A DNA stretch of 64,000 nt from Alishewanella metallidurans (GCF_036983985.1 NZ_JALAHQ010000005.1:93144-157143); one strand, 5' to 3'. Positions 44,132 through 53,482 are shown, numbered from the stretch's first letter. Notes: generated by a model from the letters alone, not told the origin. Numbers and translations are program-made.

Positions 44132-45682
44132 ATGACAGCTAATCACTTAGATGCGAGCCAGTTTACGGCTAATCAGCACTTTACTGCGGATATTGTGATC
44201 ATTGGTTCTGGCGCTGGCGGTGGTATTGCCGCTGAGCAACTGACTAATGCCGGTTTTAACGTGCTTTTACTGGAAGAGGGGGCATATTACCGCAGTAATG
44301 ATTTTGTCATGGAAGAACGTTGGGCGTACCCAAACTTATATCAAGAAGGCGCTGCCAGAAAAACCCAGGATAAAAGTATTGGTATATTGCAAGGTCGCAC
44401 GGTTGGCGGTTCAACTACAGTTAACTGGACTACGTCTATTCGCACACCTCCGTCAACACTCGATTACTGGCACAGCGAGTTTGGCCTTAACTTTACTGGT
44501 GAAAACGATTTAGCACCCTTTTTTCAGCATGCCGAACAGCGCTTGAGTATTCAGCCATGGCCCGTGCCACCCAATGCCAATAATGCTAAACTGCAACAAG
44601 GCTGTGAAGCCTTAGGCTGGCAATACACGGTGATCAACCGCAATGTGAATGGCTGTGCTAATTTGGGCTATTGCGGTATGGGCTGCCCGATTAATGCTAA
44701 GCAGTCAATGTTAGTCAGTACCATTCCTACCGCACTAAGTAACGGTGCGCGACTTATTTCTCGGCTGTCGGTGCGTAAGTTACTGTGGCAAGACCATCAA
44801 GTTACGGGGTTAGAGGCAGTACCTGTCGATGCGCATTTTCAGCCGCGTAGCGATATTAAAGTTACTATTGCCGCTACACACTATATTGTTGCTGGTGGTG
44901 CAATTGGCTCGGCCGCGCTGTTACTGCGCTCAGCGGTGCCAAACCCATCGGGTCGCTTGGGTAAACACACTTATTTGCATCCTACTGTTATTTCAGGTGC
45001 GTTGTTTGCAGATGATATTAATGGCCATAGTGGTGCACCGCAGAGTATTTATTCAGATCAATTCGTTTGGCCTCGCGATAATAATGTTGCTGGTTATAAG
45101 CTAGAGGTGCCGCCAATTCACCCAGTATTAATGGCAACTAAGCTGATTGGCAGCGGCGAGGCGCATGCGGCTTTAATGACGCAGTTTAATAAACTGCAGG
45201 TATGTATTGCTTTACAGCGTGATGGGTTTCATCCAGAAAGTCAGGGTGGCACGGTGCTGTTAGATGCACAGCAACAACCTGTTCTAGACTACCCAATCAC
45301 GGACTACATGTGGCAAGGCATGCGCCAAGCACTATTGTCGATGGCCGAGTTACAGTTTTCTGCCGGTGCTAAGCAAGTGTTACCTATCCACCATGATGCC
45401 AAACTTTATAGTAGCTGGCCCGAAGCAAAAGCAGCCATTGAACAATTGCCAATGGTGAAACTGCGACAAACCGTAGTATCCGCACATGTCATGGGTGGCT
45501 GTAATATGAGCGTTAACGCCAATAATGGTGTGGTAAAACAAAATGGGCGTCATCATCAATTACAGAATTTATCGGTGTTCGATGGCTCTATTTTACCCAC
45601 GAGTTTAGGCGCTAATCCGCAACTGACTATTTTTGCGTTGATATGGCGAAATTGCCAACTGTTGATAAAAGAACTGATGTAA
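44132..45682 (+). CDS. GMC-family FAD-dependent oxidoreductase
   Basis: 516 residues. FAD-binding Rossmann motif VIIGSGAGGGIAAEQL at about 26-41, GMC signature GRTVGGSTTVNW at about 89-100, and the C-terminal catalytic region HVMGGCNMS and GANPQLTIFAL. A cysteine cluster NGCANLGYCGMGCP (about 172-186) is like that of long-chain alcohol oxidases and Tat-linked sugar/alcohol dehydrogenases. It lacks a signal peptide and probably rides out with the Tat protein encoded upstream. The substrate (an alcohol or sugar) is unknown. Confidence 0.85.
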   Translation: MTANHLDASQFTANQHFTADIVIIGSGAGGGIAAEQLTNAGFNVLLLEEGAYYRSNDFVMEERWAYPNLYQEGAARKTQDKSIGILQGRTVGGSTTVNWTTSIRTPPSTLDYWHSEFGLNFTGENDLAPFFQHAEQRLSIQPWPVPPNANNAKLQQGCEALGWQYTVINRNVNGCANLGYCGMGCPINAKQSMLVSTIPTALSNGARLISRLSVRKLLWQDHQVTGLEAVPVDAHFQPRSDIKVTIAATHYIVAGGAIGSAALLLRSAVPNPSGRLGKHTYLHPTVISGALFADDINGHSGAPQSIYSDQFVWPRDNNVAGYKLEVPPIHPVLMATKLIGSGEAHAALMTQFNKLQVCIALQRDGFHPESQGGTVLLDAQQQPVLDYPITDYMWQGMRQALLSMAELQFSAGAKQVLPIHHDAKLYSSWPEAKAAIEQLPMVKLRQTVVSAHVMGGCNMSVNANNGVVKQNGRHHQLQNLSVFDGSILPTSLGANPQLTIFALIWRNCQLLIKELM

Positions 45683-45833
45683 TGTTAAGTATTTGCGTGC
45701 TTTTAGAACGGTGTTTAATTAGACCCGCTAAACGGCTATTTTTCTGCGGCGCTTTTGTTAATTCAACACTGGTATAGTGAGTAAATCATGCTAAGGTTTA
45801 AGGCATTACTGGGTGGTGAGTGTTTAGCGTATT

Positions 45834-47210
45834 ATGAACACTGAGAGTTATAAGTCTCTGAGCAATTATATCGACTTGTTGCTAGATGCTATTTGCGTAG
45901 TAGACCGTCACGGCCGGTTTGAATTTGTCAGTGCCGGTGCTGAGCGCATGTTTGGTTATACGCCAGCCGAACTCATTGGCAAGCCAATGATTGATTTGGT
46001 ACACCCAGATGATCGTGCGCGCACCTTACAAGTAGCAGATGAAATAAATGCCGGTGCGGTAAAAGTTGATTTTGAAAACCGCTATCTTCGTAAAGATGGC
46101 CAAGTTATTCATTTACTTTGGTCGGCGCGTTGGTCACAAAGTGATAAGCGCAGGGTAGCAGTAGCCCGTGATATAAGCCGCAGTAAGCAGATAGAAGCCC
46201 GCCAAGCCGCAGTATATGCCATTTCTGAAGCAGCGTTTGCTACCGATGACCTCCCTAGCCTATATCAGAGTATTCAGCAAATTGTGGCTCGGTTAATACC
46301 CATGAGGCGTTTTGCCATAGTGCTTAAAAACGCCGACTCTGGCCAATTAAGCTTTGCCTATAATGCGACGTTGCAATTGCAGCATGATGAAACGGATAAC
46401 GTTGATGTGTTAACGCTGTGCCAGGAAGTTATCCGGCGCTCTGAAACGATTATACTTTCAGGTGATAATAAAACTGAGCTATCAACTGCGTTTCAGCAGC
46501 GAGTACAAGACAAGTTTGTTAATTGGCTTGGTGTGCCACTTAAATCGCATACTGCGGTTATTGGCGTGTTAATGGTACAAAATGCGGCTTCGGCTAATGA
46601 TTATGTTAATAGCGAGGTAGAACTGCTTGAGTTTGTCTCGGTACAGATAGCGGTAGCGATTGAGCGTAAGCAGATGATAGCGCGACTGCAGCGTAGCGCC
46701 TTGTATGATCAGCTAACCCAGTTGCCTAACCGAGAGCTGTTTTACGACCGTTTACACCTTACTATGTTGCAAGCAGAGCGAGAGCAGCAATCTTTTGCGT
46801 TACTGTATTTAGATTTAGACAAGTTTAAGCAAGTAAATGACAGCTTTGGCCATCATGTTGGTGATGAGTTATTACAACAAACCGCGCAGCGTATTCAGCA
46901 ATGCTTGCGCCAAACTGATACTGTGGCGCGCTTTGGTGGTGACGAGTTTGTTATTTTACTGCCGAATTCTGACAACGAAGCCGTAGCCTTGCAGCAAGCA
47001 GAAAAAATTCGTAATGTGTTAAGTCAGCCGTTTAGTTTATCAAACCAACACGTTACGGTATTACCAAGTATTGGCTTGGCGTTATATCCGCAGCACGCTA
47101 AGGCGGCTAAGACACTGATAATGTGTGCGGATAATGCAATGTATCTGGCCAAAAAAGCTGGCGGCAATCTAGTTATGCCAACTAAGCTACCGCAGCACGA
47201 ACAAGTTTAA
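45834..47210 (+). CDS. PAS-GAF-GGDEF diguanylate cyclase
   Basis: 458 residues, no transmembrane segment: PAS (about 12-118), GAF (about 130-280) and GGDEF (about 290-450). The active site ARFGGDEF is intact, with an RxxD inhibitory site (RQTD) five residues before it. The GAF domain (YAISEAAFATDDLPSLYQSI) is related to the two GAF domains of the protein at 2287-4149. Monocistronic; the 151-base gap before it contains no clear promoter. It converges on the COG2509 gene. Confidence 0.9.
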   Translation: MNTESYKSLSNYIDLLLDAICVVDRHGRFEFVSAGAERMFGYTPAELIGKPMIDLVHPDDRARTLQVADEINAGAVKVDFENRYLRKDGQVIHLLWSARWSQSDKRRVAVARDISRSKQIEARQAAVYAISEAAFATDDLPSLYQSIQQIVARLIPMRRFAIVLKNADSGQLSFAYNATLQLQHDETDNVDVLTLCQEVIRRSETIILSGDNKTELSTAFQQRVQDKFVNWLGVPLKSHTAVIGVLMVQNAASANDYVNSEVELLEFVSVQIAVAIERKQMIARLQRSALYDQLTQLPNRELFYDRLHLTMLQAEREQQSFALLYLDLDKFKQVNDSFGHHVGDELLQQTAQRIQQCLRQTDTVARFGGDEFVILLPNSDNEAVALQQAEKIRNVLSQPFSLSNQHVTVLPSIGLALYPQHAKAAKTLIMCADNAMYLAKKAGGNLVMPTKLPQHEQV

Positions 47211-47238
47211 GTTCTTGTAGAAAAATCAACGCTTATTA

Positions 47239-48852
47239 TTAGCTTTTTACCTGCGCAAGCATCGCCAGCGCTAAAGCTTCTGCTACTTTAATCCCGTCTA
47301 TACCAGCAGATAAAATACCGCCCGCATAGCCTGCGCCTTCTCCAGCAGGGTATAAGCCTTTTAAATTAATGCTTTGCATATCGTCGCCACGTTTAATGCA
47401 AATAGGTGACGAGGTGCGGGTTTCAACCCCCGTTAACATACCGTCTGCTTTAGCAAAGCCTTTAATTTTCCGGTCAAAGGCGGGTATTGCCTCGCGAATC
47501 GCGGTGATAGCAAATTCAGGCAGTACTTGTGCTAAGTCGGTTAGTGTAATGCCAGGAGTGTACGATGGCTTTACTTCACCCAACTCTGTTGAGGCCTTAC
47601 CTAAAAGAAAATCGCCAATTAATTGGGCTGGCGCATGGTAGTTCTCACCACCGAGTCTAAAGGCCTTTTGTTCTAACTGGCGCTGCAGCGCAATACCCGC
47701 TAGTGGGTGCCCCGGGTAGTCACGCTCGGGGTCGATTCCTACCACAATCGCACTATTGGCGTTCCGTTCGTGGCGCGAATATTGGCTCATGCCATTGGTG
47801 ACTACACCGCCTTGCTCGGACGACGACGCAACTACCGTGCCGCCTGGGCACATACAAAAACTGTATACACTGCGGCCATTACTGCAATGGTGTACCAGCT
47901 TATAGTCAGCGGCGCCTAAAATAGGGTTGCCGGCATTACGACCAAAGCGGCACTCGTCGATCATGGATTGTTCGTGCTCAATTCTAAAACCAATAGAGAA
48001 TGGCTTGGCTTCAATGTAAACGCCTTTATCATATAGCATTTGAAAGGTGTCACGAGCGCTATGGCCTATGGCTAATACCACATGCTTGCTGGGCAAGCGT
48101 TCGCCACTCGCTAAGGTTAAGCCGGTTAGCTGCCCATCTTCAGTATGAATCTCCTCAACTCTAGTGTTAAAGCGGATCTCACCACCTAAGGCAATAATAT
48201 TAGCGCGCATTTTCTCCATCATGGCAACCAATTTAAAGGTGCCTATGTGCGGTTTGCTTACATACATAATTTCTTCTGGTGCGCCGGCAGCAACAAACTC
48301 GCTCATCACTTTACGGCCATAATGCTTGGGATCTTTTACTTGGCTATATAATTTTCCATCAGAAAACGTACCGGCACCGCCTTCGCCAAATTGTACGTTA
48401 GACTCGCTATTTAATGCTTTACCCCGCCAAAAGCCAAAGGTGTCTTTGGTGCGTTCGCGTACGTCTTTGCCACGTTCTAAAATGATGGGATTAAAACCCA
48501 TTTGCGCCAAGATTAAGCCGGCAAATAAGCCACAAGGGCCAAAACCAATAACAATAGGGCGCTCTGCTAAGTTGTCTGGCGCTTGGCCAACATAGGTATA
48601 GCTGGTGTCAGGAGTTGGCTTTACATGCTGATCGTGGGCAAAACGTTGCAGCAGCTGCGCTTCGTTATCGACATCAATATCTAAGGTATAAATCAGCTGA
48701 ATATCTGCTTTCTTGCGTGCATCGAAACCGCGTTTAAATACCGTGATGTTATGTAGTTGTTCGGGAATAATAGCTAATTTTTCGATAATAGCCGCTGAAA
48801 TGGCATTTTCATCATGGTTTAACGGTAATTTTATTTCGGTTAGGCGCAGCAT
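47239..48852 (-). CDS. FAD-dependent dehydrogenase, COG2509 family
   Basis: 537 residues. After an N-terminal ferredoxin-like segment (about 1-95), a Rossmann FAD site (VIGFGPCGLFAGLILAQMG, about 98-116) and LERGKDVRERT follow. Other conserved stretches are FGEGGAGTFSDGKLY, the cysteine region FCMCPGG, and the C-terminal GLYPAGEGAGYAGGI. This is a widely conserved but uncharacterised flavoprotein family. Not to be confused with tRNA-modifying GidA. It stands alone and is divergent from fdxA. Confidence 0.85.
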   Translation of the reverse strand: MLRLTEIKLPLNHDENAISAAIIEKLAIIPEQLHNITVFKRGFDARKKADIQLIYTLDIDVDNEAQLLQRFAHDQHVKPTPDTSYTYVGQAPDNLAERPIVIGFGPCGLFAGLILAQMGFNPIILERGKDVRERTKDTFGFWRGKALNSESNVQFGEGGAGTFSDGKLYSQVKDPKHYGRKVMSEFVAAGAPEEIMYVSKPHIGTFKLVAMMEKMRANIIALGGEIRFNTRVEEIHTEDGQLTGLTLASGERLPSKHVVLAIGHSARDTFQMLYDKGVYIEAKPFSIGFRIEHEQSMIDECRFGRNAGNPILGAADYKLVHHCSNGRSVYSFCMCPGGTVVASSSEQGGVVTNGMSQYSRHERNANSAIVVGIDPERDYPGHPLAGIALQRQLEQKAFRLGGENYHAPAQLIGDFLLGKASTELGEVKPSYTPGITLTDLAQVLPEFAITAIREAIPAFDRKIKGFAKADGMLTGVETRTSSPICIKRGDDMQSINLKGLYPAGEGAGYAGGILSAGIDGIKVAEALALAMLAQVKS

Positions 48853-49027
48853 AGAAGTTCCATATCGGTGTCATTGCGACAAGGCCGGGTGCCTAGGCGC
48901 TCACAAGATACGTACTATGTTACGCCAACTTGGCACGGTTGTCCGTAAGGTTTTAAATGCTGCAACTTGTTTTTCTAGCGTGCTGCAGTATGATCTGCAA
49001 CCTACAACTAGATGGAACCGCATTACT

Positions 49028-49354
49028 ATGGCTTTTGTCGTACTGGATAACTGCATTAAATGTAAATACACCGATTGTGTGACTGTGTGTCCAGTAGATG
49101 CTTTTTTTGAAGGCCCTAATTTTTTAGTTATTAGCCCGACAATTTGTATCGATTGTGGTTTGTGTGAGCCAGAGTGTCCAGCAAATGCCATAGTGCAAGA
49201 AGAAAAAGTACCCGCTGAACAACAAGGGTTTATGCAGCTAAATGCAGAGTTGGCCGAGATATGGCCGAATATTCGTGAAATTAAGCCAGCACCGGCAGAT
49301 GCCGATGCGTGGAATGGTGTGCCTGATAAATTGCAGCATTTAGAGTTAGACTAG
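49028..49354 (+). CDS. fdxA: Seven-iron ferredoxin FdxA ([3Fe-4S][4Fe-4S])
   Basis: 108 residues beginning MAFVVLDNCIKCKYTDC, matching Azotobacter ferredoxin I along its length. In mature numbering, Cys8, 16 and 49 (3Fe-4S) and Cys20, 39, 42 and 45 (4Fe-4S) are all present, as is the free Cys11. The other non-ligand cysteine (24) is replaced by alanine (VCPVDAF). FdI-type proteins work in low-potential electron transfer and oxidative-stress control. The reading frame is open far upstream (to 48713), but homology fixes the start at 49028. Confidence 0.94.
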   Translation: MAFVVLDNCIKCKYTDCVTVCPVDAFFEGPNFLVISPTICIDCGLCEPECPANAIVQEEKVPAEQQGFMQLNAELAEIWPNIREIKPAPADADAWNGVPDKLQHLELD

Positions 49355-49369
49355 AATAACGTGTAATGG

Positions 49370-49510
49370 TTATTTACCGTCTGGCTGCTCATTATTTACT
49401 TTATGTATAAAGTAAATAGCATAGAAAATACCTAAACCAATCAATATTGCTAACCCTGTAAAAGAAATAAAAATTACTGGATCGTTAGTAAATTCGTGCC
49501 ACAAGTTCAT
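49370..49510 (-). CDS. DUF3149-like small membrane protein
   Basis: A 46-residue reading frame, MNLWHEFTNDPVIF at the start, then one transmembrane helix (about 12-35, IFISFTGLAILIGLGIFYAI) and a short polar tail ending QPDGK. The opening and helix position resemble DUF3149 proteins. A GAGGG ribosome site lies about eight bases before the ATG (minus strand). It fills the gap between fdxA and the TIGR02444 gene. Function unknown. Confidence 0.65.
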   Translation of the reverse strand: MNLWHEFTNDPVIFISFTGLAILIGLGIFYAIYFIHKVNNEQPDGK

Positions 49511-49598
49511 CGTCTAGCCCTCGCGCTGTGTAATTGCTGCCAGTATAGACGATGCTATTAGGCGTTAAGCTGATACAGATCAAAGATTGGTCAGACCT

Positions 49599-50075
49599 TT
49601 AGCTTAACTGAGTAAGAGCTTGGCGTAGGTTATGCAATTGTTGCTGTTGTTTAGCTGGCTCAATGGCCAGATAAGCCAGATATTGCTCAAGCATTGGTGT
49701 AGCCGCTGCTAACGGCACGGGGCATTGTTCGACTAATACCTGCTGCTCTAACTGTTCTAGTACGAGCTCGGTTTGTAGCAATAGCTGTTTTAATGAGGTT
49801 TGTTGCGCTGGGTTTAATAGCGGGCAATGATTATTGCGCCTTATTGCCCGCAGCGGCTGGGTATATTGAACACTAAAGGTATGCAGCTTGTTAGCTAATA
49901 GCACAAGCGCATCTGGGCTAAGGCTGCACTGCCGATGCTCTAAATAGCAAAGCAGTAGTAATAAGTTTATGTTCGCGCCTAGCTCATCCTGCCATTGCAG
50001 CGCAGTGTGCTTAACTTTTGGGTATAGCGCTAAGCTAAATTGCCACAGCTGCTTAGCGCTAGGTGCCTTAGCCAT
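49599..50075 (-). CDS. TIGR02444 family protein
   Basis: 158 residues from ATG 50075, with the family opening LWQFSLALYPKVKHTALQWQDELGANINLLLLLCYL (quoted by ends: LWQFSLALYPK ... NINLLLLLCYL). All-helical, cytosolic, function unknown. The start lies eight bases inside the end of yheS, so translation is coupled. A longer in-frame reading to 50141 lies within yheS and is not supported by a ribosome site. Confidence 0.78.
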   Translation of the reverse strand: MAKAPSAKQLWQFSLALYPKVKHTALQWQDELGANINLLLLLCYLEHRQCSLSPDALVLLANKLHTFSVQYTQPLRAIRRNNHCPLLNPAQQTSLKQLLLQTELVLEQLEQQVLVEQCPVPLAAATPMLEQYLAYLAIEPAKQQQQLHNLRQALTQLS

Positions 50076-51975
50076 TTTGTTGCCAAAACTTATCGCTTTG
50101 CTGTTCAAGTTCGTCTTGCGCGATAAACCAATCTTCTTCAATACTAGTTAAGTTAGAGCTTGCCGCTGCTTGTTGTGCCAGTAGCATAGTAAGTTCAGCT
50201 TTTCGCTCAGCGGAGTAAATATCCACATCGGCTAGTTGCTGCTCGATAACACTGAGTTCAGTGGTGAGCTTTTGTTGTTGCTGTTCTAACTTTTCTACTT
50301 TTTGTCGCAGCGGGCGTAACAGATTGCGCAAGTCAGCTTCTAAGCGTTTTTGATCTTTACGTTGCACGTTAACGCTAATTGTCGCTTCGGCTACTGCGGC
50401 ATTTGCCGTTTTGCGGGCGTCTTGTTGCAGCCATTGGTAATAGTCGGCTAAATCGCCGTCGAAGGGCGCCACTTTACCATTAGCTACCAGGTAAAATTCG
50501 TCGGTACAGCTGCTTAATAAATGCCTGTCGTGCGAAACAATAACAATGGCACCCTCAAATTCTTGTAGCGCCATAACAATAGCTTCGCGCATATCTAAAT
50601 CAAGGTGGTTGGTCGGTTCGTCAAGTAGCAATAAATTTGGCCGTTGATACACAATTAATGCTAGCACTAAACGTGCTTTTTCACCGCCAGAAAATGGCGC
50701 GCAGGCTTCTAACGCTTTATCGCCATGAAAACCAAAGCCACCTAAAAAGTCACGTAACTTTTGTTCTGGCACTAGTGGGTCTAGTCGTACTAAGTGTTGT
50801 AGCGGCGAGTCTTGTGGGCGTAAGGTCTCTAATTGATGCTGGGCAAAGTAACCTAAACTTACACCATTGGCATACCAGATATCGCCACTTTGGGCTGGCA
50901 TGCTACCGGATAATAGCTTAATTAGCGTAGATTTACCGGCACCGTTACGGCCTAATAAACCAATGCGGCTACCAGGCAATAATTGAAACTTAATTTGGCT
51001 TAAAATGATGTTATCAGCGTAACCGGCCTGCACATTCTCCATTTTTAATAATGGGTTTGGTAGTGCTTTTGGCGCTAAAAAACTAAAACTAAACGGTGAG
51101 TCAACATGTGCTGGCGCTACTAGTGTCATACGCTCTAATGCTTTAATGCGGCTTTGAGCCTGACGGGCTTTAGTGGCTTGGGCTTTAAAGCGGTCGATAA
51201 ACTTTTGTAAATGCGCCACGTGGCGTTGCTGTTTATCAAACGTTGATTGTTGCTGCGAAAGTTGCTCGGCGCGCTGGCGCTCAAATTGACTATAGTTACC
51301 TTTGTATAAGGTTAAAGTTTGCCGTTCAATGTGCACAATATTGTCGGTTACTGCATCCAGAAAATCGCGGTCATGACTGATCAGTAGTAACGTGCCTTGA
51401 TAATTGCTCAGGTATTTTTCCAGCCACAACACAGCATCTAAATCTAGGTGGTTGGTGGGTTCATCTAGTAACAATAGTTCAGCACGCTGCATCAATGCGC
51501 GAGCCAAATTAAGGCGCATACGCCAGCCACCAGAGAACGATTTCACGGCGTGTTGTTGTGCTTCGCCGCTAAAGCCTAAGCCATCTAATAAAATGCCGGC
51601 TTTAGCTTCGGCGCGATAACCGTCGAGTGTTTCTATTTGTAAATGCACCGCGGCTAAGTCTGATTCGCTGCAGCCCGTGCGCACTTTAAGTAACAGCGGA
51701 AATAGTTGTTCGTCACCTTGTAATACGTAGTCCATTGCGCTGCAATCAAGCGCTGGGGTTTCTTGGGCTACTGTTGCAATATGCCAGCTAGCAGGAATGC
51801 TAACATTCCCGGCATCTGCGTGCAGTTTGTTTTGCAGTAGCGCAAATAGGCTGGATTTTCCACAACCGTTGGCACCGACAATTCCCACCTTTTGCCCCGG
51901 AAATACGGTAAGATCGGCGCCTTGAAATAAACACTGAATACCACGGCGCAGTTCAACCTGTTGCAGCTGGATCAT
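50068..51975 (-). CDS. yheS: ABC-F ATPase YheS
   Basis: 635 residues with two ABC domains: first Walker A GANGCGKSS and signature FSGGWRMRL; second Walker A GRNGAGKST and signature FSGGEKARL. Both are joined to DEPTNHLDLD Walker B motifs. The linker LQKFIDRFKAQATKARQAQSR is the ABC-F P-site tRNA interaction motif. The C-terminus is a coiled coil (about 545-630). ABC-F proteins bind the ribosomal E site and act on stalled translation. Start ATG 51975 has AGGAA upstream. In E. coli yheS also lies next to yheT-yheU. Confidence 0.95.
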   Translation of the reverse strand: MIQLQQVELRRGIQCLFQGADLTVFPGQKVGIVGANGCGKSSLFALLQNKLHADAGNVSIPASWHIATVAQETPALDCSAMDYVLQGDEQLFPLLLKVRTGCSESDLAAVHLQIETLDGYRAEAKAGILLDGLGFSGEAQQHAVKSFSGGWRMRLNLARALMQRAELLLLDEPTNHLDLDAVLWLEKYLSNYQGTLLLISHDRDFLDAVTDNIVHIERQTLTLYKGNYSQFERQRAEQLSQQQSTFDKQQRHVAHLQKFIDRFKAQATKARQAQSRIKALERMTLVAPAHVDSPFSFSFLAPKALPNPLLKMENVQAGYADNIILSQIKFQLLPGSRIGLLGRNGAGKSTLIKLLSGSMPAQSGDIWYANGVSLGYFAQHQLETLRPQDSPLQHLVRLDPLVPEQKLRDFLGGFGFHGDKALEACAPFSGGEKARLVLALIVYQRPNLLLLDEPTNHLDLDMREAIVMALQEFEGAIVIVSHDRHLLSSCTDEFYLVANGKVAPFDGDLADYYQWLQQDARKTANAAVAEATISVNVQRKDQKRLEADLRNLLRPLRQKVEKLEQQQQKLTTELSVIEQQLADVDIYSAERKAELTMLLAQQAAASSNLTSIEEDWFIAQDELEQQSDKFWQQNG

Positions 51976-52077
51976 GTTGTTTCCTGTGTAACTGAATTGG
52001 GCTGCTAATTTACCCGTATAAGTGCAACAAACCAAGGCTTAGCGCGTAAAATTGCTGGACAAAAAATGAGGCGAAAA

Positions 52078-52284
52078 ATGACAACACGGAAAAAGAAGCG
52101 TTTTATTGCTGGTGCTAGCTGCCCAAAGTGCAAGGCAATGGACACGATGATGTTGTTTTTAGAAAACAATGTAGAAAAAGTTGAATGTGTACAGTGCGGC
52201 CACCAAATGGTGCAGCCAGAAGCGCAAGTCGCTAAAGCGAGCCGCGCTGCTGAGCAGGTAATTGGCGTATTTAAGCCAGAGTAG
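52078..52284 (+). CDS. yheV: YheV family zinc-ribbon protein
   Basis: 68 residues with two CxxC pairs (CPKC and CVQC) and the family pattern KKRFIAGASCP and EQVIGVFKP, matching E. coli YheV. Small zinc-ribbon protein of unknown role. The ATG at 52078 has GAGGCG upstream; an earlier ATG at 52066 overlaps that site. It converges on slyX with three bases between stops. Confidence 0.88.
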   Translation: MTTRKKKRFIAGASCPKCKAMDTMMLFLENNVEKVECVQCGHQMVQPEAQVAKASRAAEQVIGVFKPE

Positions 52285-52287
52285 TGC

Positions 52288-52515
52288 TTAGTAATGCGGC
52301 GGCAGGGGCTCTTCTTCTGGCCGCAGTATGCCTTGGTCGTCGGGTAGGTTGCGTAGCTTTTCTGCCAGCAACATAACTTGTTGCTGCAAGCGGTCTATTT
52401 TTTTGTGATGCTCAAGTAATTCATTACTTAAGCTATTTACCGTGTCTTCCTGAAATGCCAGCTTACTTTCTAGCTCTACAATATGCAGCTGTAACTCTTG
52501 CTCACTTGTCATCAT
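52288..52515 (-). CDS. slyX: SlyX family protein
   Basis: 75 residues, almost entirely a coiled coil (about 6-55), ending in the conserved PPPHY-like tail (PLPPHY). Matches E. coli SlyX, function unknown. Its ATG (52515 or the next codon) overlaps the end of the WD40 lipoprotein gene by 14 bases, so expression is coupled to it. It sits near fkpA as in E. coli. Confidence 0.9.
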   Translation of the reverse strand: MMTSEQELQLHIVELESKLAFQEDTVNSLSNELLEHHKKIDRLQQQVMLLAEKLRNLPDDQGILRPEEEPLPPHY

Positions 52516-53482
52516 GTTTTATATCCCATACTTCGGCTATGCCACTGGAGCTTTCGCTAATAAGTTGATTATCGCCTAAAAAGGCTACCGCATGCACTAC
52601 TGCGCTAGGCGGACGGCTATCAGGTCGTACTGAAACCTGCCATCGTTGTAGCTCCGTGCCAGTTTGCACATCCCACAGCGCGAGCTTACGGGTTGGTGCA
52701 CCTGTAGCCAAGGTTTTGCCATCAGGGCTAAAGGTTACAGCACTAAACACTTGCTGGCGCGCGCTAAATTGCAGCTTGCTTATCAGATTGCCGGTTTTAA
52801 TATCCCAGATTTGTGCTAAATCTTGGCTGTCTGCCGTAAAGGCATAGCGGCCTTGCGGGTCTAAAGCTACCTTTGTTACTCGGCTTGGATGGCTAAAGCT
52901 ATAAATAATTTGCGCACTTTGCGTATCCCATAAATAGGCTTTGTAATCGTTACCACCCGTAAGCGCATAGCGACCATTCGGCGACATAGCAACACTGTTA
53001 ATCCGCTCCGTGTGGCCTAAAAACTCTAACCGACGGCCGCTAGCTAAAGTAATGTGTTGCACACCACCGTTACTTTTACCAATGAGTAAGTGAGCACCGT
53101 TATCGGATACGGCGATGTCACGCACCGTGGCCTCGTCTAACTGCCAGTAACCGATGTTTTTACCATTCTCAGTATTCCACAGCGCATAAGTGTGCTGATC
53201 TGCAGTGAGCACATGGCTGTTATCATGGCTAATCGCTAAGCTAAATACTAAGTTATCCGCGGCATCTTGATGTCGCCATTGGTATTTTAGCGCGTTAGTT
53301 TGCAAATCCCATAATGCGACGCCGTCTTGAACCGATGATACCGCAGCAAAGCGCGCATCATCTGACAGCGCTGCAGCATAACTACCTTTGGCAACATGAG
53401 TAAATTGCTGTGCGGGTAACGGCGAACTTAGTTTTTCGCAACCGCCGAGCAATAATAGTAGAAAAAACGCAGGATATTTCAT
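52502..53482 (-). CDS. WD40-repeat lipoprotein
   Basis: 326 residues from ATG 53482, with a lipoprotein signal ending LLLGGC (Cys at about 16). The remainder is a seven-blade-type beta-propeller with repeated units such as ALSDDARFAAVSSVQDGVALWDLQ and SPNGRYALTGGNDYKAYLWD, quoted only as their cores ALWDLQ and AYLWD. Probably periplasmic or outer-membrane anchored; partner unknown. GTG 53506 is an alternative start, but GGAGG then lies inside the gene. It shares an operon with slyX. Confidence 0.82.
   Translation of the reverse strand: MKYPAFFLLLLLGGCEKLSSPLPAQQFTHVAKGSYAAALSDDARFAAVSSVQDGVALWDLQTNALKYQWRHQDAADNLVFSLAISHDNSHVLTADQHTYALWNTENGKNIGYWQLDEATVRDIAVSDNGAHLLIGKSNGGVQHITLASGRRLEFLGHTERINSVAMSPNGRYALTGGNDYKAYLWDTQSAQIIYSFSHPSRVTKVALDPQGRYAFTADSQDLAQIWDIKTGNLISKLQFSARQQVFSAVTFSPDGKTLATGAPTRKLALWDVQTGTELQRWQVSVRPDSRPPSAVVHAVAFLGDNQLISESSSGIAEVWDIKHDDK

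Noticed and set aside
48713..49027. Long upstream in-frame extension of fdxA
   Set aside because: It lies antisense to the start of the COG2509 gene and has no ferredoxin-like sequence; FdxA family length fits the ATG at 49028.
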